A stretch of DNA of 64,000 nucleotides from Nitrospirota bacterium (lineage in GTDB: Bacteria > Nitrospirota > Nitrospiria > Nitrospirales > Nitrospiraceae), in assembly GCA_004296885.1 (NCBI GenBank), contig SCVN01000023.1:124001-188000 (forward strand), given 5' to 3'. Positions 20,016 to 27,912 of the stretch are shown piece after piece (position 1 is the first letter of the stretch; each line of letters starts with the position of its first letter). The translations under genes were made by a program, and so were the position numbers. A model generated the notes under the pieces. The model saw only the letters and a program-made list of their open reading frames with translations, had not been told where the DNA came from and made no database searches.

Positions 20016-20045
20016 TTGACTTCGTTTCAATCCTGTCGCTACAAT
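20016..20045 (+). promoter_or_regulatory. Sigma70-type promoter for the HAD hydrolase gene
   Basis: TTGACT (20016-20021) and TACAAT (20040-20045) are spaced by 18 nt, about 40 nt upstream of the GTG at 20085. It is divergent from the receiver gene's putative promoter. Confidence 0.6.
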
Positions 20046-20084
20046 TCTCGCATCCCACAGTCAACGCCATGCAAGGATGGACCT

Positions 20085-20798
20085 GTGAGCCGAATCAAAG
20101 TCGTGTTTTTTGATGCAGCCGGCACTCTGTTTCACGTCAAGGGCTCGGTGGCCGAAGTGTATCTGTCCCACGCCGAGCCGTTCGGCATACGCCGGACACC
20201 CGAACTGACGCAGGCCGTCAATGACGCGTTCAAGCGTGCGTTCCATGATGCCCCGCCGCCGCTCTTTGCCGTGAGCGATCCGGTCGAACTGAAACAATGC
20301 GAGCGGCTCTGGTGGTTCGACATCGTCCACAATGTGTTCTACCGGGTGGGGATGTTCGAGGGATTCGACGACTACTTCGACCGGGTCTACGAAGCCTTTG
20401 CCGGCCCCCAACATTGGGCGCTCTACCCGGATACGCTGGCTACGTTAAAAAGTCTGAAGGAGCAAGGGTTCGAGCTCGGCATCATTTCCAACTTCGACAC
20501 CAGGCTCTTTACCGTCCTCAAGGGGCTGGGCCTGACCGATCTGTTCGATACCGTCACGATCTCCAGTCTGTCGCGCGCGGCCAAGCCGGCCCCGAAAATC
20601 TTTCGTCTGGCGCTCGACAAACATGCCGTGGATGCGGAAGAGGCGGTTCATGTCGGGGATAGTCTGAAAGACGACTTGGAAGGGGCCCGCGCGGCCCGTC
20701 TGACAGGGCTGCTCCTGGATCGCGAGGGAGTCCACCAGGGGCAGTCGACGACGATCAAGGGGCTGGATGAGGTGCCGGGGGCAATCACCTGGTTGTAA
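20085..20798 (+). CDS. HAD-superfamily hydrolase
   Basis: The 237-residue protein belongs to the haloacid-dehalogenase superfamily of phosphatases and phosphatase-like hydrolases. Motif I is FFDAAGTLF: the nucleophile Asp is present, but the usual second Asp (DxD) is Ala, as in the HDHD3/REG-2-like branch. Motif II is IISNFDTR, motif III Lys is in SRAAKPAPKIF, and motif IV is VHVGDSLKDDLEGARAA. A helical cap occupies residues about 20-110. The GTG at 20085 is chosen because AAGGA precedes it at a good distance and the conserved strand begins four codons later. The substrate is unknown. Confidence 0.85.
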   Translation: MSRIKVVFFDAAGTLFHVKGSVAEVYLSHAEPFGIRRTPELTQAVNDAFKRAFHDAPPPLFAVSDPVELKQCERLWWFDIVHNVFYRVGMFEGFDDYFDRVYEAFAGPQHWALYPDTLATLKSLKEQGFELGIISNFDTRLFTVLKGLGLTDLFDTVTISSLSRAAKPAPKIFRLALDKHAVDAEEAVHVGDSLKDDLEGARAARLTGLLLDREGVHQGQSTTIKGLDEVPGAITWL

Positions 20799-20803
20799 GC
20801 GGG

Positions 20804-21529
20804 CTACAGCAGGAGCGGGACGGTTTCAGCTGCCCTGCCACCGATCATAAGGTCCACCATGGCCGACTGGGGCTGCTCCTCCAGGTTGATCTCGATCACG
20901 AAGGCCCCGGCGGCTTTGGCGATGCCCGAAAACGAGGCGGCCGGGTTCACCACCCCCGAGGTGCCGATGATCAGCAGGACTTCGCAGGAGGCGACGGCTT
21001 CCATGCTCCGGTCCAAAGCGTCTTCTTCCAGCGCTTCGCCGAACCAGACAATATGCGGCCGCACCAAACCATGGCAGGCTCGGCAGTGGGGCAGAATGGC
21101 GATCGGCACGTCCCGGTTTTCCTCAACTTGTCGGCAAGCGGTGCAGCGGACCTTCCAGATGTTGCCGTGAATCTCCAAGAGCTTGTTCGATCCTGCGGCC
21201 CGGTGCAGGCCGTCCACGTTCTGCGTGATCAGCAGGAACCGTTCGTGTCGTTGTTCCAGCTCCACCAGCGCCCGATGCCCCGCGTTCGGCTGCTTGGTCG
21301 CGATCAATTCCCGACGCCAGTTGTACCATTCCCACACGAGACGGGGATCGCGTGCAAAGGCGTCCGGCGTGGCCAAGTCCTCGGCCCGAAAATTGCGCCA
21401 GAGCCCGTCCGCGCCGCGGAATGTGGGAATGCCGCTGTCGGCTGAGATGCCGGCGCCGGTGAGCACGGCGATGGAACGGGCGCGGGCAAGCCTGGATTTG
21501 GCTTCGAGAATAGAGGGCGATGATGCCAT
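20804..21529 (-). CDS. cobB: Sirtuin-type NAD-dependent protein deacylase
   Basis: CobB removes acyl groups from lysines using NAD+. The Rossmann start VLTGAGISADSGIPTFRG, the catalytic region LITQNVDGLHRAAG...EIHGN with the catalytic His, the zinc Cys pairs (CTAC and CRAC) and the NAD block LLIIGTSGVVNPAA are all present. WYNWRREL contains the Tyr-x-x-Arg pair that in SIRT5 and CobB binds succinyl/malonyl groups, so desuccinylase activity is likely as well as deacetylation. The 241-residue length is normal. Confidence 0.94.
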   Translation of the reverse strand: MASSPSILEAKSRLARARSIAVLTGAGISADSGIPTFRGADGLWRNFRAEDLATPDAFARDPRLVWEWYNWRRELIATKQPNAGHRALVELEQRHERFLLITQNVDGLHRAAGSNKLLEIHGNIWKVRCTACRQVEENRDVPIAILPHCRACHGLVRPHIVWFGEALEEDALDRSMEAVASCEVLLIIGTSGVVNPAASFSGIAKAAGAFVIEINLEEQPQSAMVDLMIGGRAAETVPLLL

Positions 21530-21547
21530 GGCGCTATTATAGCGACT

Positions 21548-21575
21548 TTGCCCCTCACAAGGCGCGTGCTATAGT
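21548..21575 (+). promoter_or_regulatory. Possible promoter for the ketopantoate reductase-like gene
   Basis: TTGCCC (21548-21553) and TATAGT (21570-21575) are separated by 16 nt, with a strong -10 and a weaker -35. It lies in the divergent gap between cobB and the PanE-like gene. Confidence 0.45.
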
Positions 21576-21594
21576 GATCAAACAGAACCGTCGC

Positions 21595-21660
21595 GAAGTC
21601 GGAAAGTCTTAAAGTCTGAAAGTTTTTGACTTTATGACTCAGGGACTTTCCAACTTGATA
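21595..21660. repeat. Iterated AAAGTC-word inverted spacer element
   Basis: The left arm repeats AAAGTC words (gaaagtcttaaagtctgaaa around 21602-21622). The right arm holds their complement (gactttatgactcagggactt around 21628-21649). It is within the leader of the PanE-like gene, so a long hairpin could form in the 5' UTR. Confidence 0.55.
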
Positions 21661-21675
21661 GACTGAGGCTACGTG

Positions 21676-23040
21676 ATGCAACAGATCATGGTCGTCGGCG
21701 CCGGGTCCGTCGGCGGCTTCTTCGGCGCCCACCTGGCCAAACAGAATCCCAACGTTTCGTTCCTGCTGCGGCCGCGCACCTTGCGGGCCGTTCAGGCGAA
21801 CGGATTGACGATCCGGAGCGCCTCCGGAACGTTCACCGTCCGGCCGCCCTGCGCCTCCGACCCTCGCGAGCTGCCCAAACCCGATCTCATCATTCTCGCC
21901 GTCAAGGCGTATGATTTGGATGCCACGTTGGATCAGCTCGAGCCGGTCTTGACCGACCGGACGGTCCTGCTCACGCTTCAGAACGGCGTGGATGTGGAGG
22001 ATCGGCTTCTGAGTCGCCTCAAGCGGGATTGCGTCGTAGGCGGGGTCGCGTTCATTTATTCCAAAATCGTCGAGCCGGGCGTGATCGAACATTACAAGCG
22101 TGGCGCTGTGTCTATCGGCGAGCTGATGGGGAACAAGAGTCCGCGGCTCCTGGCGATCGCCGACTTGTTCAAGCAGGCGGGCGTCCCCTGCCATCTGATG
22201 GACGACATCCGCCGCGCCAAGTGGGAAAAGATGTGCTGGAACTGCGTCTTCAATCCCCTGACGGTCTTGATCAACGATCGGATCGCGAAAGCCCTGGATC
22301 ATCCGGAAATGCTGCCGGTGATCCGCCAGATTGTCGGGGAAGTGGCGGCGGTCGCGGCCACGCTGAAAGTTCCGTTGAGCGAGGATATCGCCGACAAGGT
22401 GGTACGCTGGTCCCAGGAGATCAGGGACATCCACACTTCCATGTACGACGATTGGAAGGCCGGCCGGCCGACAGAGATCGATACCCTCAACGGCCATATC
22501 GTCACACTGGGGCATGAGCTGGGCATTCCGGTCCCGTTGAACGAAGCCCTCACGGCGACGATCAAGGTGATCACGGAGCGCGAACGGAGCGGGCCGGGAA
22601 TCCTCAGGATCGACGGGGACGTCATTCAACCGATTCAGCTCGGCCTGGATGCCATTGCCAAGCTTCCAGCCGAGCATCAAGTGCCGGATGTGAACAGGCT
22701 TGCGTCAGGGTTTAAGGGAAGAGGCGTGCGGGTCAAGGGTTTGCTCGAAGTGCCGGCCTTGGCCATCGGCGCCGACCATGTCACGTTCCATTCCCTGGAC
22801 GGCAAGTTTGCCGCCTGCCTGACCATTGCCCAGGCGGTGGAACATGGGATATTAATCTACGAATTGGACGGAGCCCCGCTTCCGGAACAAAAAGGCGGCC
22901 CGTTCCGGCTGATCGCGCCGGGCCTCGGGGACCTCTGCGCCAATGTCAAAGGGGTCGGGCGCTTACAGGTTTCCAAAGGGCCGGGGAGGGACACCAGGCC
23001 ATCCGTGAACTGCGACCCTCAGCCATCTCCGTCAAGTTGA
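21676..23040 (+). CDS. Ketopantoate reductase (PanE/ApbA) fused to a molybdopterin-oxidoreductase-like C-terminal domain
   Basis: Residues 1 to about 305 are a full PanE/ApbA-type NADPH-dependent 2-ketoacid reductase: the Rossmann motif VVGAGSVGGFFGAHLA, LILAVKAYD, LTLQNGVDVED, the catalytic Lys block RRAKWEKMCWNCVFNPLTVL, and the C-terminal substrate block (AGRPTEIDTLNGHIV). Residues about 310-440 are an extra domain ending in the pattern DGAPLPEQKGGPFRLIAPGLGDL...NVKGVGRLQV. This resembles the sulfite-oxidase-type oxidoreductase molybdopterin-binding fold in reduced form, with no obvious Mo-ligand Cys in the expected loop. The fusion is unusual, so pantothenate synthesis is likely but not certain. 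ATG at 21676 directly follows a GTG alternative at 21673. Confidence 0.82.
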   Translation: MQQIMVVGAGSVGGFFGAHLAKQNPNVSFLLRPRTLRAVQANGLTIRSASGTFTVRPPCASDPRELPKPDLIILAVKAYDLDATLDQLEPVLTDRTVLLTLQNGVDVEDRLLSRLKRDCVVGGVAFIYSKIVEPGVIEHYKRGAVSIGELMGNKSPRLLAIADLFKQAGVPCHLMDDIRRAKWEKMCWNCVFNPLTVLINDRIAKALDHPEMLPVIRQIVGEVAAVAATLKVPLSEDIADKVVRWSQEIRDIHTSMYDDWKAGRPTEIDTLNGHIVTLGHELGIPVPLNEALTATIKVITERERSGPGILRIDGDVIQPIQLGLDAIAKLPAEHQVPDVNRLASGFKGRGVRVKGLLEVPALAIGADHVTFHSLDGKFAACLTIAQAVEHGILIYELDGAPLPEQKGGPFRLIAPGLGDLCANVKGVGRLQVSKGPGRDTRPSVNCDPQPSPSS

Positions 23041-23067
23041 GGACATCGCTCGCTGCGGCACGCGACC

Positions 23068-24597
23068 ATGGCTATCCTCCCAGACCCAATGTCTCACACT
23101 CCGCCGGGAACAGCCCGGCTCTCCAAATCGAAATACCTCTCCGGATTGCAATGTCAGAAACGGCTCTATCTGGAAATCCATGCGCCGACCTTGGCGACCG
23201 CCCCAGACGAACAGACCCAGGCGATCCTGGACATGGGAACGGAAGTCGGCGAACTGGCCCGCCGGCGTTTCCCCGGCGGCGTCCTGGTGACGGCCGACCA
23301 TCGCCATCCGACGGAGGCATTGCGCCAGACCGCCGCCTTGCTCGCCGATCCGGCGGTGCCGGCGATATTCGAGGGGGCTCTGGAATATGACCGGGTCCTG
23401 GTTCGCGTAGATATCCTCGAACGGGTCGCGTCGGCTTCCGGCGGCCCGGACGCCTGGCGCCTCATCGAGGTGAAATCCTCGAGCCGGGCGAAGGACATCC
23501 ACGTCAGCGATCTGGCGATTCAAGCCCATGTGTTGCGGGGGGCGGGTCTCACGCTGGACGGCACGTGGCTCATGCATATCAATACGCAGTATGTTTATCC
23601 GGGAGGCCCCCTGGATTTGACGCAGCTGTTTTCCCTGCAAGACCTCTCCACTCAGGTCGCCGCGCTGGAACCGGACGTCGCCCCGCGCCTGGCCCGGATG
23701 AAAACCATGTTGCAAGCGCCGATCCCGCCTTCCATCGAGCCGGGCCGTCACTGCCACCAGCCCTATGATTGTCCCTTCTGGGACCATTGCACGAAAGAGA
23801 AACCGGCCCGCTGGATTTATCACTTGCCGGGAAACGCGCAGACGGTCGAGCGGCTGGTCCGTCAGGGCGTCGAGACCATTGATGCCATTCCGCACGACGT
23901 CAAGCTCTCGTCCGTGCAGCGCCGCGTCAAGGACAATGTCGAATGGGTCGATGCGCGCCTGAACGACGCGCTCTCGTCCGTCCGCTTTCCCGTCCATCAC
24001 CTCGACTTTGAAACGTTCATGCCCGCCATTCCGAAATTCCCGATGACCAGGCCCTATCAGACCATTCCGACGCAATGGTCCAATCACATCGAGACGCAAG
24101 ATGGGCAGGTCAGGCACGAGGCCTATCTCTGCCGCAATCCGGACGATCCGCGTGAAGAGTTTGCGGTCACCTTGCTCGAATCCCTCGGGCGAGAGGGCAG
24201 CATTTGCGTCTACTCCGATTATGAGCGGACCGTGCTGCAGCGGCTGGCCGACGCCTTGCCGTCGCTGAGGGCCGATCTCGCGCAGGCCATGGCCCGCTTG
24301 TGGGATTTGCTCACGATCGTCAAAGCGCATTATTACCATCCCGCGTTTGGCGGCTCCTTTTCGATCAAGTCCGTCTTGCCCGCCTTGGTGCCGGACCTGA
24401 GCTACCAGGATCTGGAGATCAGGGAAGGGGGCACCGCCGCCCGGGCCTACCAGCAGATGGCCTTCGAAGAAACCGATTGGGTGGAGAAGGAACGATTGCG
24501 GGACGCGTTGTTGCAATATTGCGAACGGGACACGCTGGCCATGGTGGCGGTCCGCAAGGCCCTGGCGGTTCGGGCCATGGAGGCAAGGCATGACTGA
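23068..24597 (+). CDS. DUF2779-like Cas4/RecB-type nuclease fused to a DEDDy exonuclease
   Basis: This is a 509-residue two-domain protein. Residues about 20-245 look like a Cas4/AddB-type PD-(D/E)xK nuclease: D115 in VRVDILE, E134-x-K136 in IEVKSSSR, and four Cys (C29, then C229, C235, C241 with five-residue spacing) placed as in [4Fe-4S] Cas4-like enzymes. Residues about 305-500 carry a DnaQ-like pattern: D313/E315 in HLDFETF, a middle Asp region (D384, D413), and Y484-x3-D488 in YCERD, the DEDDy exo III motif. The domain order matches the DUF2779 family. A nucleic-acid processing role is implied, but no Cas or toxin-antitoxin partner lies nearby. It overlaps the HIT gene by 8 nt. Confidence 0.82.
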   Translation: MAILPDPMSHTPPGTARLSKSKYLSGLQCQKRLYLEIHAPTLATAPDEQTQAILDMGTEVGELARRRFPGGVLVTADHRHPTEALRQTAALLADPAVPAIFEGALEYDRVLVRVDILERVASASGGPDAWRLIEVKSSSRAKDIHVSDLAIQAHVLRGAGLTLDGTWLMHINTQYVYPGGPLDLTQLFSLQDLSTQVAALEPDVAPRLARMKTMLQAPIPPSIEPGRHCHQPYDCPFWDHCTKEKPARWIYHLPGNAQTVERLVRQGVETIDAIPHDVKLSSVQRRVKDNVEWVDARLNDALSSVRFPVHHLDFETFMPAIPKFPMTRPYQTIPTQWSNHIETQDGQVRHEAYLCRNPDDPREEFAVTLLESLGREGSICVYSDYERTVLQRLADALPSLRADLAQAMARLWDLLTIVKAHYYHPAFGGSFSIKSVLPALVPDLSYQDLEIREGGTAARAYQQMAFEETDWVEKERLRDALLQYCERDTLAMVAVRKALAVRAMEARHD

Positions 24598-25018
24598 ACG
24601 CAGCCTGACATGCAAAGCCTGTGACGGTCGCTGGCCATCACAGGATCATCGGATCGCCGATCTTGGCCTGACCGTGGCTTATCTGTTTGAAGACCAGTTC
24701 TTTCCCGGTTGGACCGTGATGGTCCTCAAACGACATGCGAGGGAGTTGTATGAGCTGACCAGAGAAGAACGCAGCCAGGTGATCGAGGAGGTGGCCGCCA
24801 TGGCCCGAGTGCTGGCGGAGGAGTTCCATCCGGTGAAGGTCAACTACGGGCTGCTCGGGAATCAGCTTCCGCATATCCACTGGCACGTCATCCCCAGGCT
24901 GGCCGACGATCCGGTGCCGCTCGACGCGGTTTGGGGCCATCCCCACCAGCCCACACCTCTGAGCGAACAAGCCAGAACGGACCTCCTCGCGAAACTGCAA
25001 GTAGCCCTCCGAGGCTGA
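24590..25018 (+). CDS. HIT-family nucleotide-binding hydrolase
   Basis: The 142-residue protein carries the histidine triad as PHIHWHVIPR with the catalytic central His, plus the upstream beta strands GWTVMVLKRHARELYEL. HIT proteins hydrolyse or transfer nucleoside monophosphates (Hint, Fhit, diadenosine-polyphosphate hydrolase types). An N-terminal CKAC pair suggests a short zinc knuckle. The extra Trp in HIHWHV and the short length fit a diadenosine tetraphosphate hydrolase-like branch, but the substrate cannot be read from sequence. It overlaps the preceding two-nuclease gene by 8 nt, so the two are translated together. Confidence 0.88.
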   Translation: MTERSLTCKACDGRWPSQDHRIADLGLTVAYLFEDQFFPGWTVMVLKRHARELYELTREERSQVIEEVAAMARVLAEEFHPVKVNYGLLGNQLPHIHWHVIPRLADDPVPLDAVWGHPHQPTPLSEQARTDLLAKLQVALRG

Positions 25019-25094
25019 CAGGCACAGCCTCCCTCGCATCCGTTGCCCCTTGGCAAAGCGCCGGAGGGTAGGGGCAATCGTTTCCATTGCTTCC

Positions 25095-25130
25095 GGGACA
25101 TTTTACCTGCCGGTTTGGGAGCAATGTCCC
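25095..25130. repeat. Inverted repeat between convergent genes
   Basis: GGGACATT (25095-25102) and AATGTCCC (25123-25130) form perfect 8-bp arms around a 20-nt loop. It lies in the 239-nt gap between the convergent HIT and 2OG-oxygenase genes. No other gene is visible in this gap. Confidence 0.45.
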
Positions 25131-25257
25131 TTCAGGCCTCGTCGGCCTCTGTGCGCCCTCCATCATGTTGGGCGGAAGACCCATTGCGGGTGGGACGATT
25201 CACCGGCTGTGCCATCGACGGATCGCGGGTGCGGCGACGCCTAGGAGGAGGCGGCCC

Positions 25258-25905
25258 TCACTTCTTTGGCAGCATATCGATAAAGTTCGGCTGGCTGCAA
25301 AACCAGCCGGCAAACGCCGTCTTGGCGTAGGTGCCGGCGATATCGGTGAGTCGGTGTTCCAGCGAGTCGTCGATTCGAAAAATAATGGCATCGCCGAATC
25401 CCGTGTTGGCCACCTCGTGTATGACCTCGCCCGAAGACACGTTGCGTAATTGCAAGACTCCGCCCGAATAGATCTCCCTGCTCAAATTGACACTCATGGC
25501 GATCATGCGATGATCGCTACAATCGTCATGCCAGGAATCATAGTGGTTGTGTCCCGGGACGACACGGTAGACCCTTCCGGAGAAGCATCCTATCGGGGCG
25601 CAGCCGGTAATCTGGCGAATGATCTGGAAGAGCCGGGGATCGTTGGCAAGCAGATGCAGCAAGCCCCATGAGGTGCCACGCCGCAAGCGCCACTCCAGCC
25701 CCCAGGGTTGCCCCGTTTCCGCATTGACATCGGTAAATTCATCGAAGGCCGTCTGCTCGATCTGGCGCTGGATGAATTGCAGGAGGGAAGGCTCCAGCAG
25801 TTGCGGGAGTCGAACGCAGTGCTGCCGGTCGAAGAGTTGTCGCAGGTCATCCAATTCTTCAGGAGAATAGGTGCAGATGGTGCTGGAGCGTGTGAGTTGA
25901 ATCAT
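25258..25905 (-). CDS. 2-oxoglutarate/Fe(II)-dependent oxygenase
   Basis: The 215 residues fit a prolyl-4-hydroxylase-like cupin oxygenase. The iron site is H126-x-D128 in DSWHDDCSDHRM plus the distal H184 in DDSLEHRLTDIAG. A basic residue follows in TYAKTAFAGWF where 2OG is normally held. The barrel strand RMIAMSVNLSREIYSGGVLQLRN is typical. I chose the ATG at 25905. An in-frame ATG at 25986 would add 27 residues of no family similarity. The substrate (a peptide or a small molecule) is unknown, and the gene stands alone between the HIT gene and a tRNA-linked repeat. Confidence 0.83.
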   Translation of the reverse strand: MIQLTRSSTICTYSPEELDDLRQLFDRQHCVRLPQLLEPSLLQFIQRQIEQTAFDEFTDVNAETGQPWGLEWRLRRGTSWGLLHLLANDPRLFQIIRQITGCAPIGCFSGRVYRVVPGHNHYDSWHDDCSDHRMIAMSVNLSREIYSGGVLQLRNVSSGEVIHEVANTGFGDAIIFRIDDSLEHRLTDIAGTYAKTAFAGWFCSQPNFIDMLPKK

Positions 25906-25995
25906 GACCGCCTGCGTGAGGGGATGCTCAGGCCGCCAGGCATTTAATCCACAGACTGCCGACTTGCAAGCTCGATGTAACAACATCCCAAGATG

Positions 25996-26199
25996 CTGGA
26001 GGTGTTTCTCCGGTCGCGCGAATCATGAGCGCGGCTGGCTCAGCAAGCTTGGCATGGCGGAAGAACGTCGCGCAGCGACACCTTCTCATGGGGATGGAAA
26101 TCATCGCACGCTGGTACAACTGGCGCGCCATTGCCCGGTGCGAAGTGAGATTCGCTGCGGATCGCCGCTGAGCGCGGCTCCCGCCAAACAAGTTCGGGG
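25996..26199. repeat. tRNA-Ser-linked noncoding repeat, copy 1
   Basis: This segment abuts the 3' end of tRNA-Ser(CGA). It shares ordered blocks with a second copy at 48770-48958: GGTGTTTCTCCG, a small hairpin, CAGCAAGCTnGGCnTGGCGGA, GCGACACCTTnTCATGG and TGGTACnnCTGGCGCG. Its right part (tgcggatcgc...ctcccgccaa) matches a third copy at 48330-48414. No convincing ORF spans it. Confidence 0.6.
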
Positions 26200-26289
<90 letters not shown>

Positions 26290-26312
26290 TCCGATTACAT
26301 GACAAAAGGGAG

Positions 26313-26798
26313 TCATCCAGCTCGTTCACTCACTCCGTCGCGCAGGCCGCGAAAAAACGCCTGCATCAACTCCTGACTTTCCCGCTCGAGGACCCCGCCC
26401 ACGACCTGCACGCGATGGTTCAGGCGCCGTTCATCCGGCAGGTTGAACACAGATCCGCAGGCGCCGGCTTTGGGGTCCTTGGTGCCGAAGACCAGCCGGG
26501 AGATGCGGGACTGGATGATGGCGCCGGCACACATGGAACAGGGCTCGACCGTGACATACAGGGTCGTCCCGGTCAGCCGCCAGCTCCCGAGCTTGGTCGC
26601 GGCCTCCCGGATGGCCACTACTTCCGCATGGGCGGTCGGGTCCTGCCAGATCTCCCGAAAATTATGAACCTGGGCCAGCACCTGTCCATCGAGCACCAAC
26701 ACGGCGGCGATCGGCACTTCGCCGAGCGCCGGTGCCAGTCTGGCCTGCTCCAACGCCAGCTGCATATATTCAAGGTCTTTGTCGGCGATAAAACTCAT
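26313..26798 (-). CDS. tadA: tRNA-specific adenosine deaminase
   Basis: TadA converts A34 to inosine in tRNA-Arg(ACG), a tRNA that is itself encoded in this window at 48112-48187. The zinc deaminase signatures are H57-A-E59 (TAHAEVVAI) and P86-C87-S-M-C90 (EPCSMCAGAI), and the block RISRLVFGTKDPKAGACGS matches the TadA family. The 161-residue length is normal. It sits 23 nt upstream of tRNA-Ser(CGA) on the same strand and may share its transcript. Confidence 0.95.
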   Translation of the reverse strand: MSFIADKDLEYMQLALEQARLAPALGEVPIAAVLVLDGQVLAQVHNFREIWQDPTAHAEVVAIREAATKLGSWRLTGTTLYVTVEPCSMCAGAIIQSRISRLVFGTKDPKAGACGSVFNLPDERRLNHRVQVVGGVLERESQELMQAFFRGLRDGVSERAG

Positions 26799-26878
26799 CG
26801 GCGGTCACACGGCTCCCCTCGTCTTCAGCGGGCGCTATCTTAACACAGCCACCCCGTACGGAGAAGCCCTAGCGGTCC

Positions 26879-27778
26879 TTAGCGATGGAAGAATTCAAAT
26901 TCGACTCGGAGTTGGATGGCCGTGTAGCGTTGCACCAAGCCGGCACGGTCGATCGGTTGATCCTCCTCGTGGTAGAGGCTGATCTCCGCGTCCCTCCAGC
27001 GCAGGGCGAGGCCGGTGATCCAATCCATCTCGGAGGGCCGGATTGCGTGGCCGCTGGTCCGGTCCGTGAAAAAGTTTGTGTCCACGAACAATACGACCAG
27101 GTTCCGGTAAAGGTCGATGTCCGCATGGGCGACGTACCGGTAGAGGGCGCGGCCGGTATTGTCGGGCCGGGCGAAGTAGCTTTGGTTGTAGAACAGCCAG
27201 CCCGCGCCCGCGTAGGCGGAGATGTTCTGTTTGGGGAACACCGAGCGCCACCAGGACCACTGGTTTGCCTCGGTCATGCGGTAGGTGAGCAACGTGTCCC
27301 CGTAGGTCTGCTTGAGGCCGCTCCGGTCCAGCGGCGCGTCCTGCTCGTACTGCACCCGCCAGCCCAGGTTGTTCCAGGAGCCGGTGAAGGCGTACGTCTG
27401 GTCCCATTCCGTCAGGATGATCCATCCCTTCTTGCGGTCCGAGAAGAAATTCTGGTCCGTATAGAACTGGAGGTATTCCTTGTAGAGATCCGTTTCCAGA
27501 TGGACCATGTGCCGGAGACCGGCTAAACCGGTATTGTCCGGCCGGGCGGCAAAGGTGGGATTATCCACGAGAACCGACGAGAGGAGGTAGCCGCGAACCC
27601 AATGCTCCTCCTTCTCCTCTGAATGGGCGACCCCTTCTTCCTGTACCTCGCCGATGGCAGGGAGGGGGCGGCCGTATTTCTCAAGCGCCACAGCGGGGTT
27701 GGGACAGGCGAGGAGGCAGAGGCAGAGCCATCCGGCATGCCACGCCGGTCCGATAATCCGCCCTGTTCCCTTGCCCAT
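26879..27778 (-). CDS. Outer-membrane beta-barrel-like protein with internal duplication
   Basis: A roughly 299-residue protein with an N-terminal signal peptide ending around AVALEKYG. The mature part consists of two similar halves. Each begins F-A-RPDNTG, continues D-LY-(11)-D-NFF-DR, and ends D-A-x-L/I-DR-x-GL-x-Q-x-Y. The alternating aromatic pattern and terminal EFEFFHR (no terminal Phe) suggest an amphipathic barrel or half-barrel in the outer membrane. I recognise no named family. ATG at 27778 is preferred because GAGGA lies 10 nt upstream. A GTG at 27784 is possible. It follows the anti-sigma gene after 134 nt and may be under its sigma factor. Confidence 0.72.
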   Translation of the reverse strand: MGKGTGRIIGPAWHAGWLCLCLLACPNPAVALEKYGRPLPAIGEVQEEGVAHSEEKEEHWVRGYLLSSVLVDNPTFAARPDNTGLAGLRHMVHLETDLYKEYLQFYTDQNFFSDRKKGWIILTEWDQTYAFTGSWNNLGWRVQYEQDAPLDRSGLKQTYGDTLLTYRMTEANQWSWWRSVFPKQNISAYAGAGWLFYNQSYFARPDNTGRALYRYVAHADIDLYRNLVVLFVDTNFFTDRTSGHAIRPSEMDWITGLALRWRDAEISLYHEEDQPIDRAGLVQRYTAIQLRVEFEFFHR

Positions 27779-27912
27779 CCACACGATATCCTCGGTTGTC
27801 CTGCCGCCGCCAGCCGGCCCGACTGTCTTGTTGCGCCTGGTTCATGGAAGTCTGGTTCTTGTATCCGTGTCGGGAAGAACTGTCAAGGAAAGAGCATCTC
27901 GGCCGGGTGATC

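Noticed and set aside
21304-24615. Long minus-strand frames (about 458 and 527 residues) opposite the PanE-like and nuclease genes
   Set aside because: The plus-strand frames carry conserved active-site motifs, whereas the minus frames are compositionally biased and lack motifs.
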